Of a DNA stretch of 64,000 nt, positions 54,249 through 63,990 are shown in pieces (within the stretch, counting starts at the first letter, position 1; every line of letters starts with the position of its first letter). The notes below the pieces were generated by a model. The model ran no database searches. It saw only the letters and a list, made by a program, of their open reading frames with translations, and was not told where the DNA came from. The DNA lies in the NCBI GenBank assembly GCA_022510505.1, contig JAFLTL010000009.1, forward strand, positions 1 through 64,000. Reading direction: 5' to 3'. A program made the position numbers and the translations under genes. Origin of the DNA: Muribaculaceae bacterium. Lineage in GTDB: Bacteria > Bacteroidota > Bacteroidia > Bacteroidales > Muribaculaceae.

Positions 54249-56491
54249 ATTTTCAAGCTATCGTCCTTGAGACAAACCTTAACAGTTCCGCCATTGCGAA
54301 GTTTTCCGTAAAGGAGTTCCTTCATCAGCAGTCGCTTCAGATTCTGTTGGATTACTCGGTCGAGCTCGCGTGCACCATATTCCTTTGTAAATCCTTTCTC
54401 AAGCAGAAAATCACGTGCTTCGGGAGTCAGTTTAATTTCTACATTTTTTGCTTTAAGCTTGGCAGCGAGTTCTTTGAGCTTCTTGTCGAGGATCAAAGAA
54501 GCCATCTCCCTCGACATGTCGTTGAACACAACAGTAGCTGAGAGGCGATTGAGGAATTCAGGCTTGAAAGTTTTCTTGACCTGTTTCATCATTGCATCGC
54601 CTTGGGTCGCAGTGCTTGCAAATCCCAGGTTTGCCTGAGCGGCATATTGTGCTCCTGCATTAGAAGTCATAATCAGCACCACATTCTTAAAATCGGCCTT
54701 GTTACCGCGATTATCGGTCAGATTGGCATAGTCCATTACTTGAAGAAGGATATTGAAGATATCGGAATGGGCTTTTTCTATCTCATCGAGCAACAACACG
54801 GCATTAGGGGTCTTGCGAATGGCATCGGTCAGCAAACCGCCATCCTCATAACCGACATATCCGGCAGGAGATCCAATCAATTTTGCTACAGTGTGTTTCT
54901 CGGCATATTCACTCATGTCGAATCTTATCAACTCTATACCCAATTCCTTAGCAAGTAGTCGGGCGAGCTCGGTCTTACCCACACCAGTGGGTCCCACAAA
55001 AAGTAGAGAAGCCAATGGCTTGTTATCGTCGCTTAAACCGGCCTTTGACATCAGGATTGCCTCGGAAACCTCATTAACAGCCTGGTTTTGGCCAAACAGT
55101 TGAGAAGAAATTCTTTCATGGAGTTTTTCCAGATTCTGAGAATCCTCGTCGGTAATTGCAATCGAATCGACCTTACATAATTTTGCCAGTACTTTGGAAA
55201 CAAGCTCCTTATCAACAATTTTTTCGAAAAGGCCCTCTTTTTCAAGTTGTTTTTCTGCGCCACTTTCGTCTATCAGGTCAATCGCTTTGTCGGGGAGGAA
55301 TCGATCGTTAATGTGTCGTGCACTACCTTTGGCAGCGAATTCTATTGCCTCGTCGGTGTATTTGACATTATGGAACTCTTCATATCGAGGCTGAAGCTGT
55401 CGGAGGATATTAACGGTTTCATCAACTGAAGGCTCAGCTATATCGATATTGGTGAAACGCCTGACAATACTCTTGCTTTTGGCAAAATAGCGCTTATATT
55501 CATCGTAGGTTGTTGCCCCAATAAATCGGATTTTCCCGGATTCGAGATATGGTTTCAGAATATTGGAAGCGTCAATAGAACTGTCGCTTGTAGCGCCGGC
55601 TCCTACGAGATTATGTATTTCATCGATATAGATGATAATATTCTCCTCCTTCGAGGCGCCGTCCATTATCATCTTGAGTTTTTTCTCAAAATCGCCACGG
55701 AAATGGGTTCCTGCCAAGAGAGCGACAAGGTCCATGCGATAAATTCGGGCGTTCTTAAGTTTTTCAGGGACACGTCCTTCGTCAATCATTGCTGCGAGCC
55801 CGTAGACCAGTGCTGTTTTACCAACTCCAGGTTCACCGATATGGAGTGGGTTATTTTTATCCTTACGACACAGGACCCTGATTGTCTTGTCGAGTTCATC
55901 CTCTCGACCGATCAATGGGTTTTGCTCCTTGTAGATATCATTAATACAGACCAATAGCCTTCGCCAATCATTCTTTTTTTGTGACAGAGCTGCCCCCTCG
56001 TAGAAAGGATTTTCGGAAATATCATCTTCCTCTTCATCATCATATTCATCCTCATAGTTCTCACCGGCGACCAGTTCGCCCGAGAAGAACATCATAAAGA
56101 AACCGGTGTCGCCATGAATAGCTTCTGTAAGAAGATATTGTGCCCATGAGTTTTCCAGATCTAGCAGACCTTTCATTACATGGGACAGTTCAATGACCGA
56201 TTTGCCACACATATTCACATTACTGTCGGCCCTCAGGAGCACTTGTTTTAGTTGGGCCGATGCGCGCGGAGTATAGTCCATGCCTGCGGGGACCTTCTCC
56301 ATATAGCCCAAATGTTCGTTCAGTTTTTCCTTAAGATGGTCAACATCGCTTTGCATATAGGACAAGACTTTCGCAAATTCAGGGTTTCGAGATAGAACAA
56401 TTAGCATATGTTCAGGGGTAACATATTCGTTTCGCTGTTCCAGAGCTTCTTCATAGGCTTCGCTCAAAAGATCTATAACATCCTGGGACAT
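54236..56491 (-). CDS. clpA: ATP-dependent Clp protease ATP-binding subunit ClpA
   Basis: A 751-residue AAA+ unfoldase with two ATPase modules. I used the ATG at 56491 ([31 protein letters not shown]), which matches the start of the Clp N domain; ATG 56533 and a TTG at 56578 are possible but add unmatched residues. D1 Walker A is GEPGVGKT and Walker [12 protein letters not shown]2 Walker A is GPTGVGKT and Walker [13 protein letters not shown]. There is no ClpB-type middle domain, which supports ClpA. An acidic DDEEEDD linker follows the N domain. ClpP is not encoded in the window. Confidence 0.95.
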   Translation of the reverse strand: MSQDVIDLLSEAYEEALEQRNEYVTPEHMLIVLSRNPEFAKVLSYMQSDVDHLKEKLNEHLGYMEKVPAGMDYTPRASAQLKQVLLRADSNVNMCGKSVIELSHVMKGLLDLENSWAQYLLTEAIHGDTGFFMMFFSGELVAGENYEDEYDDEEEDDISENPFYEGAALSQKKNDWRRLLVCINDIYKEQNPLIGREDELDKTIRVLCRKDKNNPLHIGEPGVGKTALVYGLAAMIDEGRVPEKLKNARIYRMDLVALLAGTHFRGDFEKKLKMIMDGASKEENIIIYIDEIHNLVGAGATSDSSIDASNILKPYLESGKIRFIGATTYDEYKRYFAKSKSIVRRFTNIDIAEPSVDETVNILRQLQPRYEEFHNVKYTDEAIEFAAKGSARHINDRFLPDKAIDLIDESGAEKQLEKEGLFEKIVDKELVSKVLAKLCKVDSIAITDEDSQNLEKLHERISSQLFGQNQAVNEVSEAILMSKAGLSDDNKPLASLLFVGPTGVGKTELARLLAKELGIELIRFDMSEYAEKHTVAKLIGSPAGYVGYEDGGLLTDAIRKTPNAVLLLDEIEKAHSDIFNILLQVMDYANLTDNRGNKADFKNVVLIMTSNAGAQYAAQANLGFASTATQGDAMMKQVKKTFKPEFLNRLSATVVFNDMSREMASLILDKKLKELAAKLKAKNVEIKLTPEARDFLLEKGFTKEYGARELDRVIQQNLKRLLMKELLYGKLRNGGTVKVCLKDDSLKICKM

Positions 56492-56564
56492 CGAGTTATA
56501 AACCTCAATATAAAATGGCAACTGATTATGCATATGAATATAATACTTGAAAAAATCGTGGAAG

Positions 56565-56867
56565 TTAGTTCTTAACAACAGTGATTCTGAGAGGGAATCC
56601 TTGTTGACGAGCCATACTCATAGCATCGGTTGTTTTTGACACTGCGATATCGTAGGTATAGGTTCCAACCACTGCTCTCCCCTCACTGTGGACCTTCAGC
56701 ATCAAGATGTCGGCTTCGGTATCATTCTTAAAGAAGATGTGACGAAGTAATGACGTGACAAAATCCATTGGAGTAAAATCGTCGTTATGGAAAACTACAT
56801 CATATTTTCCGGGCTCTCTAATGATTGTCCTGCTTCGTTCTCTTATGTTAGAACTCTCTTTTGGCAT
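56565..56867 (-). CDS. clpS: ATP-dependent Clp protease adaptor ClpS
   Basis: A 100-residue N-recognin. The substrate-pocket segment VVFHNDDFTPMDFVTSLL carries the Asn-Asp pair that binds the N-terminal amine and the Met gate; a HSEGRAVVGTYTYDIA region and final strand FPLRITVVK complete the fold. It delivers N-degron proteins to the ClpA encoded just downstream. First gene of the clpS-clpA-aat operon. Confidence 0.95.
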   Translation of the reverse strand: MPKESSNIRERSRTIIREPGKYDVVFHNDDFTPMDFVTSLLRHIFFKNDTEADILMLKVHSEGRAVVGTYTYDIAVSKTTDAMSMARQQGFPLRITVVKN

Positions 56868-56958
56868 TTTTAAAGTTCTTAGTTCCTGGTTTCAGTTTAC
56901 AGTTTACTGCTGATTTTAAGTTATATTTGACGACTTAACAATATAACAATCATATAGT

Positions 56959-57396
56959 TTAACAACATGAATTATCATTGATAAAGCTGATTGCATCTTT
57001 CAGCATCAGTTCATGATCGAAAGCCAATGGCGGGATGTGATCAATTTGGAACCATCTTGCTTCGGCAGCATCATCGTCCCCTTTGACATCCACAATCTCA
57101 CATTCCGATATGAAAGTAATTGTAACCACACGTTCACGGGGGTCGCGACCCGGAGTTGAGTAGGCCTTAAGCTGCCTGATTTCGTTCACTACGAGTCCCG
57201 TTTCTTCCTTGAGCTCCCGGAGGGCGGCATCCTCGGCCGACTCATCAATATTCATGAAACCACCGGGGAAAGCCCAGTAGTCTTTATAAGGTTCATTTCC
57301 ACGTTTAATCAACAGAACCTTCAGGACACCGTTGTCACGGTTATATACAATACAGTCGGCGGTAACAGCGGGATGGGGATATTCGTAGCAAAACAT
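56959..57396 (-). CDS. Nudix hydrolase
   Basis: A 145-residue hydrolase with a complete Nudix box: GGFMNIDESAEDAALRELKEETGL (G-x5-E-x7-REU-x-EE-x-GU). N-terminal HPAVTADCIVYN and LLIKRGNEPYKDYWAFPGGF and the later AYSTPGRDPRERVVTITF segment match the ADP-ribose/NrtR-like Nudix group. It likely hydrolyses ADP-ribose or a related nucleotide diphosphate; the substrate is inferred only from these patterns. It sits 91 bases upstream of clpS in the same direction and appears to stand alone. Confidence 0.9.
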   Translation of the reverse strand: MFCYEYPHPAVTADCIVYNRDNGVLKVLLIKRGNEPYKDYWAFPGGFMNIDESAEDAALRELKEETGLVVNEIRQLKAYSTPGRDPRERVVTITFISECEIVDVKGDDDAAEARWFQIDHIPPLAFDHELMLKDAISFINDNSCC

Positions 57397-57521
57397 ATCT
57401 TAATCCTGTTGAGTCTTATTTAACCGTTAAATTTCAGAAAGTTCTTTTAGAGTAAATTTGGAATGAAGAACTTTCAAAAATAATCAATTCTTTTAAAATT
57501 AAGAACAAAAAAATTGCAAAT

Positions 57522-58253
57522 TCAACAATCGGGCATATTGCTTTTAATGTATTCTTCGAAAGTGTTTCTGTATTGATCTGTAACATGGATTATAGTATCA
57601 CCTATATATACACAGAGATTTCGGTCAATAGTTCGGATTTTAGACAAGGATATAATGTGGCTTCTGCTGATTCTCAAGAACTTCGATTTAGGAAGAATAT
57701 CCTCCAAGTTTTTCATTCTAACATGGGAGACAATAGGTCGGGAATCATCCATAACTAACTTTACATAGTCTTTCATTCCCTCCACATAAATTATTCGGTC
57801 CAATTTAATCTTTAAGAGTTCGCCATTTGCCTTAAGATAAACTTCATTTCTGTCCAAGAGCTTATTTCCGATCTCTTTTTCCGAGCCGCAAATCCCAATT
57901 CTATCCCTGATTTTCTCACAGGCTCTCAGTATCTTATCGAAACGAATTGGTTTCAGTAGAAAATCGACAGCTGAGACATCGTAACTATCCAATGCATATT
58001 CTTTAAAAGCAGTCGTAAAAATTATCTTTATCGAAGGTGGCAAAAGTCGAGCGAATTCCATGCCATCCATGTCGGGCATTTGAATGTCCAAGAATACAAA
58101 ATCAACAGGATTGTCCTTTATCCATGCAATAGCCTCAACTGAATCGGTAAAAGTCGCAAGGTGTTGAACGAAGTCAATCCTGGAAATAAAACTTTCAATC
58201 AATTGACCGGCTAAAGGTTCATCATCAATTATAGCACACGTGAACTTTTTCAT
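57522..58253 (-). CDS. LytTR-family response regulator
   Basis: A 243-residue regulator: receiver domain (residues 1-120, with IIDDEP acidic pair, phospho-acceptor Asp56 in FVFLDIQMPDMDG, and lysine in LLKPI) and a C-terminal LytTR DNA-binding domain (IIYVEGMKDYVKLVM, FLRISRSHIISLSKI). It overlaps the sensor kinase gene by four bases. Likely target: the TonB-receptor-like gene just beyond the kinase, from position. Confidence 0.94.
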   Translation of the reverse strand: MKKFTCAIIDDEPLAGQLIESFISRIDFVQHLATFTDSVEAIAWIKDNPVDFVFLDIQMPDMDGMEFARLLPPSIKIIFTTAFKEYALDSYDVSAVDFLLKPIRFDKILRACEKIRDRIGICGSEKEIGNKLLDRNEVYLKANGELLKIKLDRIIYVEGMKDYVKLVMDDSRPIVSHVRMKNLEDILPKSKFLRISRSHIISLSKIRTIDRNLCVYIGDTIIHVTDQYRNTFEEYIKSNMPDC

Positions 58254-59281
58254 AGTTCTATTACAACTTTTATCTTAAAGAGATTCTCGTCCAAACTTTG
58301 ATTCCACTCAAATTTATCGGGATAAAGAAGTTCCAGACGACGTCGCATGTTAGGAAGACCTATTCCACTGCCACTATTATCAGCATCGCCTTTAGCATGA
58401 TTAGTGTTGACACATTCAAATAACAGCTTACTATCTTTTTCTTTTAATGAAACAGATATTTCCGATGGCAAATTAGAGCTCACTCCATGTTTAAAAGCAT
58501 TTTCGATAAGGGATATCAGCAATAAGGGAGCTATTTCTATAGTACCAGACTCAACTTCAAAATTAGAAGTGACGATAGTCTTACAGTTACATCTAAGTTG
58601 CATCAACGATATATAATCCTTCATAAATTCCACTTCCTTATACAAAGGAACCCTTTGACGAGAAGTTTCGTACATTGCATAGCGAAGCAGATCACTCAAA
58701 CGACTTATACAGTCCTGTGCTTTCGCGGCATCGATTTCCACAAGCGCACTGATATTGTTCAATGTATTAAAGAGAAAGTGGGGATTTATCTGGTTCTTTA
58801 ACCAAATCAGTTCATCCTCGGTGTGCCGACGTTGTTCTTCAAGCATTTGCGCTCTTAGGACCTTGTTTCTACTTGAGTTTCTCAAAGCGAGGGCCAAAGA
58901 TGCAGAACCAATGACAAACATTACAGTTATAAAACTTGGAAGAACAACAATAAATAGATTTTCAACCGGAAAACCAACCGTCTTTGAAGCGATAGAAATT
59001 ATATATAAAAGAAATGAGATATAGAGAATAATAACAAATATATTGACCAAGAAAAAAGATATTTTCTTTTTTCTGAAATAGAATCTTGGGACTAACCACC
59101 AGTAGTTTAACATAAAGATAGCAAATATCAGTGCCATTGATGGCATAATGCTTGCAAGTGCCTTCAATGATTCGTCAAAATTTCGGGAGACAACATAAAT
59201 CATCAAAGGAAAAATAAGTACTGTAGCAATGACAACAGCAATCTGTATAAGAGCGGTATATAGCGGCTTTATATCCTTCAT
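58250..59281 (-). CDS. LytS-type sensor histidine kinase
   Basis: A 343-residue kinase with four transmembrane helices in the first ~130 residues (no large external sensor domain), a short coiled linker (MLEEQRRHTEDELIWLK) and a His_kinase module: H-box NQINPHFLFNTLNNISAL (His168), then the ATPase-like domain with LISLIENAFKHGV (N box) and GSGIGLPNMRRRLELLYP (G box). It pairs with the response regulator downstream. A -7 box lies 17 bases before its start. Confidence 0.94.
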   Translation of the reverse strand: MKDIKPLYTALIQIAVVIATVLIFPLMIYVVSRNFDESLKALASIMPSMALIFAIFMLNYWWLVPRFYFRKKKISFFLVNIFVIILYISFLLYIISIASKTVGFPVENLFIVVLPSFITVMFVIGSASLALALRNSSRNKVLRAQMLEEQRRHTEDELIWLKNQINPHFLFNTLNNISALVEIDAAKAQDCISRLSDLLRYAMYETSRQRVPLYKEVEFMKDYISLMQLRCNCKTIVTSNFEVESGTIEIAPLLLISLIENAFKHGVSSNLPSEISVSLKEKDSKLLFECVNTNHAKGDADNSGSGIGLPNMRRRLELLYPDKFEWNQSLDENLFKIKVVIEL

Positions 59282-59297
59282 ATAATTATCTTGTCTA

Positions 59298-59305
59298 CAA
59301 AGTTA
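59298..59305 (-). promoter_or_regulatory. -7 box (TAACTTTG) of the kinase/regulator pair
   Basis: Minus-strand TAACTTTG; a TTG at 59321-59323 is closer (15 bases) than the standard -33 spacing. It would give a very short leader. Confidence 0.45.
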
Positions 59306-59351
59306 TAAAAAATATGTATGCAATACCGTGGTGTCTTGTTTTACGAACAGG

Positions 59352-61793
59352 CTACATTATTCCTCCCTGTGATTCGGAATTAGAAATCGACTCCATTTGT
59401 GATTTGGTATCTATAAAGTCATTTTCGACATGACTACTCTTAACAGTCTTTACTCGCCCTGCACTTCCAAATCTATAGGTCACACTAAGATTTGCAGCCA
59501 GAAGAGGAACTTTTATAGTAGTTTTATTAGTAAAGGTAGGAGTCTCAACATAATTCTCTATTAACATTTTACCACCTTTAGAAAACCCGGTACTGAATCC
59601 CAGGCTGATGCCCAATTTGTCATTGAACAGCGACTTGGAAAGATTGATGGCCATGATTTTGAAACCAGAGTTCCAGCCTTGGAGACTTCGGTTTTTGGTT
59701 GACATCATCACAAAGAGATTTCCGCTGAATCCAAAAGGTAATTGTTGTTGGAATCCGGCCATAAAATTACCTTGGAATCCATGATTAGATGCATTAAGTT
59801 CAGAGGATTTCAATGATAAATAACTCACACCTCCATTAACTGTCACATTTGTTTTCTGTCCAATTCGCCAATTCAGGAAGACATTCAAAGATGTTTGGTT
59901 TCTCTTGACGATGTTTCCATAGGTTGTGTTAAGAATATCCTGAGAAATAAAGCTATATTGTTCAATCCCATTTCCAGTGTAAGAGTTACTTAAAGAAGCA
60001 TTAAGTGAGATCTTTGGAGTGAAAAGATTATAAACGGCGCTGACGTTATGTGTTTTCTCAATATCAAGATCGGGATTCCCGTAGGTTATCTCAGTGGGAT
60101 CTACCTGATTGACATAAGGGTTCAGATAAGAGATCCCGGGACGTGATATTCTCATGTTGTAATTTACCCCGATATTGGAATTAGGTCTCAGATTGAATCC
60201 CAGACTCCCAGAAGGAACCAAATTACCATAGTTATCGGAATAATCCTGAACTGTTGAATTTTCATAACCTATCGATTGCCAAGTGTGTTCATATCTCAAG
60301 CCTGCTTTAAGGTTTAGAAAAGAATTACTATAGGAATATTCACCATAAGCCGCTCCAATTTTATTGTCATTTTTATAATTAAGACTGGAACTGGAATCAA
60401 GAATATCGTTTAAATAATATTTATTATCGGCCTTAGAATTACGGAATGTCCCTTTTAGACCTACAGAAATTTTATTATTATCGATTTTTGTTGAAAAATC
60501 GGTCAACACAATCTGTTCCAGAGTTCTTAATTTTGAGTCACTTCTGCGAGGATCCATGATTAAATCGACAGGAAATTCAACTTGAAAATCATTAGTAAGT
60601 AAAGAATTTTGTTTTTCATGTGCAATCTGATAGGTAACATTAAGCTGTTGGTTTCGTTGAGCACCGAAGTCCCTACTGAAACTGATGCTGCCGTTTAATC
60701 CATGTCGTCCACCTTCGCTACTACTTTCTTCAGTATATTTCATGATATCGACCATATTACTACCAGCCGAAGTATTAACGACACCTTCATAATTATTTGA
60801 GAAGCTATTAATCGAAAAAGTTGCACCCAAGGTAGTCAAGGAATCAATATCATAGTTCAGACTCAGGCTACCCATAGTAAAGGGAATTTTAGGTTTAGAT
60901 GTAGCCAAAGACTTCAAAACCGAAGAGTTTTCGTTTCTTTCGGTCAACACTTCTGATTTTCCCAGAATCGAATAGTTTTCAATAAAATTGAGACTTGTAG
61001 ACAGTTTTCCGACCTGGCCGTTTGCAAAAATATTGCCTCCAACGCCACGGTTACCACCTCTGATGTTCATTGACACGTTATAGGCCTTGGTATCGGCTTG
61101 GGCATTCCCATTCATCCTATTCATTACCAGATTAAGGACACCTCCAACCCCTTCGGCATCATATCTTGCACCGGGATTTGTAACGACTTCAATTTTCTGA
61201 ACGCTTGATGCGGGCATCGCCTTGAAAATTTGACTTGGATTCCCTGAAAAAAGCAGACTTGGTTTTCCGTCGACATATACCTGAAAATTGGAAGAACCAT
61301 TGACCGTTATATTATCTTCACCGTCAACAGATACCATCGGAACTTTACGGAGCATCTCGAGCAAGGTATAGGTTCTGGAATCAGTGTCGGATGAAACGTT
61401 ATAGGTTATTTCATCGGTTTTCATCTCCACCAATGGTTTCTGGGCAACTACTACCACTTCATCGAGGTTTTTTGAGAAATCATTCAAAGGGATGTCGCCC
61501 AAATCAATATCACTCCCCTCAATTTTAATTTCGCGAGCCAAAGGTTCTCTCCCGAATGCGAGAAATTCAAATCGGTATTCTCCCCGTTTCTGAATTTCTA
61601 TTGAAAACTCTCCGTTTTCATCGGTTACTATTGTCAGAAGAGGAGTGGAGGATGTCTTATTGAAAACCTTTACTGTTGCAAATGGTTCACCCTCATTAAA
61701 ACTTGAATTAAAAAGCCTTCCTTTAACGTTAGCTGACTGGCAAGTTAAAAAACCGATAAGTACCGTAGTCAAGGTTATAACGAACTGTCTCAT
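59352..61793 (-). CDS. Outer-membrane TonB-receptor-like barrel with carboxypeptidase-regulatory domain
   Basis: An 813-residue exported protein: signal peptide (about 1-20), a carboxypeptidase-like beta-sandwich (about 22-105), a TonB box/plug (NLDEVVVVAQKPLVEMKTDEITYNV to NPGARYDAEGVGGVLNLVM), and a C-terminal outer-membrane barrel with many aromatic strands ending YRFGSAGRVKTVKSS plus a tail. This is the OMP_b-brl_3 architecture of Bacteroidota. The sequence does not reveal a ligand. The 70-base gap to the kinase gene downstream suggests that it and the two-component system belong together. Confidence 0.87.
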   Translation of the reverse strand: MRQFVITLTTVLIGFLTCQSANVKGRLFNSSFNEGEPFATVKVFNKTSSTPLLTIVTDENGEFSIEIQKRGEYRFEFLAFGREPLAREIKIEGSDIDLGDIPLNDFSKNLDEVVVVAQKPLVEMKTDEITYNVSSDTDSRTYTLLEMLRKVPMVSVDGEDNITVNGSSNFQVYVDGKPSLLFSGNPSQIFKAMPASSVQKIEVVTNPGARYDAEGVGGVLNLVMNRMNGNAQADTKAYNVSMNIRGGNRGVGGNIFANGQVGKLSTSLNFIENYSILGKSEVLTERNENSSVLKSLATSKPKIPFTMGSLSLNYDIDSLTTLGATFSINSFSNNYEGVVNTSAGSNMVDIMKYTEESSSEGGRHGLNGSISFSRDFGAQRNQQLNVTYQIAHEKQNSLLTNDFQVEFPVDLIMDPRRSDSKLRTLEQIVLTDFSTKIDNNKISVGLKGTFRNSKADNKYYLNDILDSSSSLNYKNDNKIGAAYGEYSYSNSFLNLKAGLRYEHTWQSIGYENSTVQDYSDNYGNLVPSGSLGFNLRPNSNIGVNYNMRISRPGISYLNPYVNQVDPTEITYGNPDLDIEKTHNVSAVYNLFTPKISLNASLSNSYTGNGIEQYSFISQDILNTTYGNIVKRNQTSLNVFLNWRIGQKTNVTVNGGVSYLSLKSSELNASNHGFQGNFMAGFQQQLPFGFSGNLFVMMSTKNRSLQGWNSGFKIMAINLSKSLFNDKLGISLGFSTGFSKGGKMLIENYVETPTFTNKTTIKVPLLAANLSVTYRFGSAGRVKTVKSSHVENDFIDTKSQMESISNSESQGGIM

Positions 61794-61914
61794 TTGTGTT
61801 GAATTGAATTAATTACATCACAAAGAAAAAGCTGTTATAGAAAAGACAAAAAATAATTTCGACCAATTCCCTTCCGTCTTTCGACGAAACAAAAAATCTT
61901 TTGAATTATAAATT

Positions 61915-62394
61915 TCAATTCAGGGTTCTTTGTCGGGCAAGTTCTATGGCTTCCTTTCCCGAAACCGACTTGATTTCAAATTTCAACACAAGAACTCGAC
62001 CGATTCCTTTTTCAATTTCGAGTTCGCAGTCGATTCCAGGAGAATATTTCGTAGAAAGCAGTCTTAATGCATCGACGATCTCTTGTTGTTCATCTAACGG
62101 AAGGATTTCTCCCTCGACTATAACACTTCGAAAATAGGTTGTGAACTCAAAGGGACGAATTTCATCTCGATCTATTATGGTGAAACAGGCGTGGGAGGAA
62201 TTCTTAATGCAATCGATTTTTCTTCCCTCTTTAGCACAGTGGAAGAAGATGGAATCCTTACCATCGAAAACAAAACTCAACGGAACTCCATAGGGCAAGC
62301 CATTTGAATCAATCAGAGAAAGAACTCCATTGGTAGCCTTCTCCAAAATTTCCAATATTTCTTTATGAGAAAGCTGTTGCTTAAATCGGCGCAT
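61915..62394 (-). CDS. Nim-like flavin-binding split-barrel protein
   Basis: A 159-residue pyridoxamine 5'-phosphate oxidase-like protein: KATNGVLSLIDSNGLPYGVPLSFVFDGKDSIFFHCAKEGRKIDCI matches the NimA/PNPOx-like group (FMN-binding split barrel), and the C-terminal segment GRVLVLKFEIKSVSGKEA resembles their last strands. Some members confer 5-nitroimidazole resistance, but most in this family have unknown functions. It starts six bases after an SMR exporter gene, same strand. Confidence 0.82.
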   Translation of the reverse strand: MRRFKQQLSHKEILEILEKATNGVLSLIDSNGLPYGVPLSFVFDGKDSIFFHCAKEGRKIDCIKNSSHACFTIIDRDEIRPFEFTTYFRSVIVEGEILPLDEQQEIVDALRLLSTKYSPGIDCELEIEKGIGRVLVLKFEIKSVSGKEAIELARQRTLN

Positions 62395-62400
62395 ATTATT

Positions 62401-62721
62401 TCAGATCATTTTCAACCCTATTATTGAGATTATAAGCGTTGTGATGAAAAATATTCTCCAGAAAAAAGCTGGTTCATTGAAAAATAATATTCCCACCAGT
62501 ACGGCACCCACAGCCCCTATTCCTGTCCACACGGGATATACGGTGGAGAGGGGCAATGAATGTGCAGCCTTAGCCATCAGAATCATACTCAACATGAGAG
62601 CCAAGATGAATCCTCCCCACCAACAATAGAGTTCGAGACCCGATGTAGTCTTTGTTTTACCAAGACAAAAAGTGAAGGCGACCTCCATCAGTCCTGCGAT
62701 TATCAAAATAATCCAGTTCAA
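62401..62721 (-). CDS. SMR-family exporter, Gdx/SugE-like
   Basis: A 106-residue protein with four transmembrane helices. The first helix carries the essential membrane glutamate (LIIAGLMEVAFTFCLG), and the third has PVWTGIGAVGAVLVGILFF, the WTGIGAVG pattern of guanidinium exporters (Gdx, formerly SugE) rather than the EmrE W-S/A-G-V-G form. The likely substrate is guanidinium or small cations, inferred from that pattern. No guanidine riboswitch was recognised upstream. It is co-transcribed with the Nim-like gene. Confidence 0.82.
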   Translation of the reverse strand: MNWIILIIAGLMEVAFTFCLGKTKTTSGLELYCWWGGFILALMLSMILMAKAAHSLPLSTVYPVWTGIGAVGAVLVGILFFNEPAFFWRIFFITTLIISIIGLKMI

Positions 62722-62765
62722 TATGATTGGAAGTTTACAGTTTTATAATTGACCGTTAGTTATTA

Positions 62766-62792
62766 GTTGTTTATATAAGTTATATAAACAAC
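62766..62792. repeat. 12-bp perfect hairpin
   Basis: GTTGTTTATATA (62766-62777), AGT loop, TATATAAACAAC (62781-62792). It lies between the secreted protein's stop (62822, minus strand) and the SMR gene start, so it could stabilise or end the secreted protein's transcript; no T-run follows on either strand. Confidence 0.5.
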
Positions 62793-62821
62793 TTTACAAT
62801 TTAAAGATTATTTAATGTAGA

Positions 62822-63931
62822 TTATTTAACATAGATTTTTTTGCCACCTGCGATATAGATACCTTTCGGAAGGTTATTAATTTCATTTTTGGTTAGATTC
62901 TTTCTAACCAAAATGCCATTTAAATTATAGACATCTACAGGTCCTTCGAAAACTTCGGCATCCAGGTCGGTTATTCCAGCGATGAATTCCTCCTCGGAAA
63001 GCAGAGTGATTTCGGCAGGATCATCAGCTGAGACAGTGAGGTAACTTTGATTAGCCGGAAGATAGGTGAGTTCGGAAGCTGTGACGAATCCGAGCTTACC
63101 TTCCGAAGTTACGCCAAGCACTCTCATTGTTGCGGGGTCGTAGGATGTAGCATTAAAATGGTTATAACCGGTGTTATCGAAATAGACACCCTTCAAAATG
63201 TTATCGGAAGGAAACGAGCCATTTTGCAATACGAGATTTATGATATTATCGGCAGGAGATGGCCCGTCGCATTTTATAAACACCGGGATAGCTGCAGGAA
63301 CAACACCTGTTATTTCTTTCATACAGGCATTTTTACCATATATCTGACTGACAAAAAAGGCCTTCATTCCCTCGGGAAGGGTGAACGCAAAATCGGCATA
63401 GAATGGTGCGAAAAATTCACCATTAACCTCAACGGTTGGAAGAACTCCAAAATAATCTCCTTCATTTACCGGTATAATAAGCCATTTACGGTAATCACCA
63501 TTACCGTTTGTAGCCATACGACCTTCTTCCCCGGAACCTTGGGCGCCGTCAGAAAGATATTTAGTAACGCCGGATTTGCTGGCATAGGCATAATAAGTAC
63601 CGTCACTGTTTTGATAAAGTTTGATTTGTGTATCATCAAGAAGCGCGCTCAGTCTTGTTCCCTGAGCTTCCAGTGTCAGGACTCCGGATGTATTATCTAT
63701 ATAAATAATTGTTTCGGGGTTGGAAGAAGCTTTTTCAAACCCCTTGAAAAGTTTCAGAGCGCTGACATCGGCATCGGTAGTTTGCCAGTTTATACTTCCA
63801 CGATTATCGGTCACATAAATATAACGACCGGTTTTGAAATTTTGAATACGATAATATCCGGCTCCTGTAAGTTCAGCCAAGGCCGAAAGGCCGATTAATG
63901 ATATTATCGCTACCAAAAGACCTTTTTTCAT
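62822..63931 (-). CDS. Secreted protein with C-terminal sorting-like domain
   Basis: A 369-residue exported protein (signal peptide MKKGLLVAIISLIGLSALA). The mature N-terminus (LTGAGYYRIQNFKTGRYIYVTDNRGSINW) resembles ricin-like/beta-trefoil segments found in Bacteroidales secreted proteins; the middle is a beta-sandwich-like region. The last ~45 residues (VDVYNLNGILVRKNLTKNEI..LPKGIYIAGGKKIYVK) match the C-terminal tails of Bacteroidales type IX-like secreted or surface proteins. No catalytic motif visible. It stands alone. Confidence 0.7.
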   Translation of the reverse strand: MKKGLLVAIISLIGLSALAELTGAGYYRIQNFKTGRYIYVTDNRGSINWQTTDADVSALKLFKGFEKASSNPETIIYIDNTSGVLTLEAQGTRLSALLDDTQIKLYQNSDGTYYAYASKSGVTKYLSDGAQGSGEEGRMATNGNGDYRKWLIIPVNEGDYFGVLPTVEVNGEFFAPFYADFAFTLPEGMKAFFVSQIYGKNACMKEITGVVPAAIPVFIKCDGPSPADNIINLVLQNGSFPSDNILKGVYFDNTGYNHFNATSYDPATMRVLGVTSEGKLGFVTASELTYLPANQSYLTVSADDPAEITLLSEEEFIAGITDLDAEVFEGPVDVYNLNGILVRKNLTKNEINNLPKGIYIAGGKKIYVK

Positions 63932-63962
63932 ATTTATAAAATGTTTTCAGATAATAAAACAG

Positions 63963-63990
63963 ACGTCTGCCCTGTTGCCAAGGCAGACGT
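63963..63990 (-). terminator. Terminator of a gene beyond the window edge
   Basis: ACGTCTGCC (63963-63971) and GGCAGACGT (63982-63990) form a 9-bp stem with a 10-base loop; on the minus strand it is followed by CTGTTTTATT. It probably ends a minus-strand gene whose body lies past 64000. Confidence 0.65.

Noticed and set aside
62722-62821. Guanidine riboswitch upstream of the Gdx-like exporter
   Set aside because: The stretch is AT-rich with one simple hairpin placed upstream; none of the conserved guanidine-riboswitch loops are visible.
63047-63898. 283-codon plus-strand open frame opposite the secreted protein gene
   Set aside because: It is antisense to a gene with signal peptide and sorting-like domain; its translation is Cys/Ile-rich without any recognisable motif, and it has no promoter.
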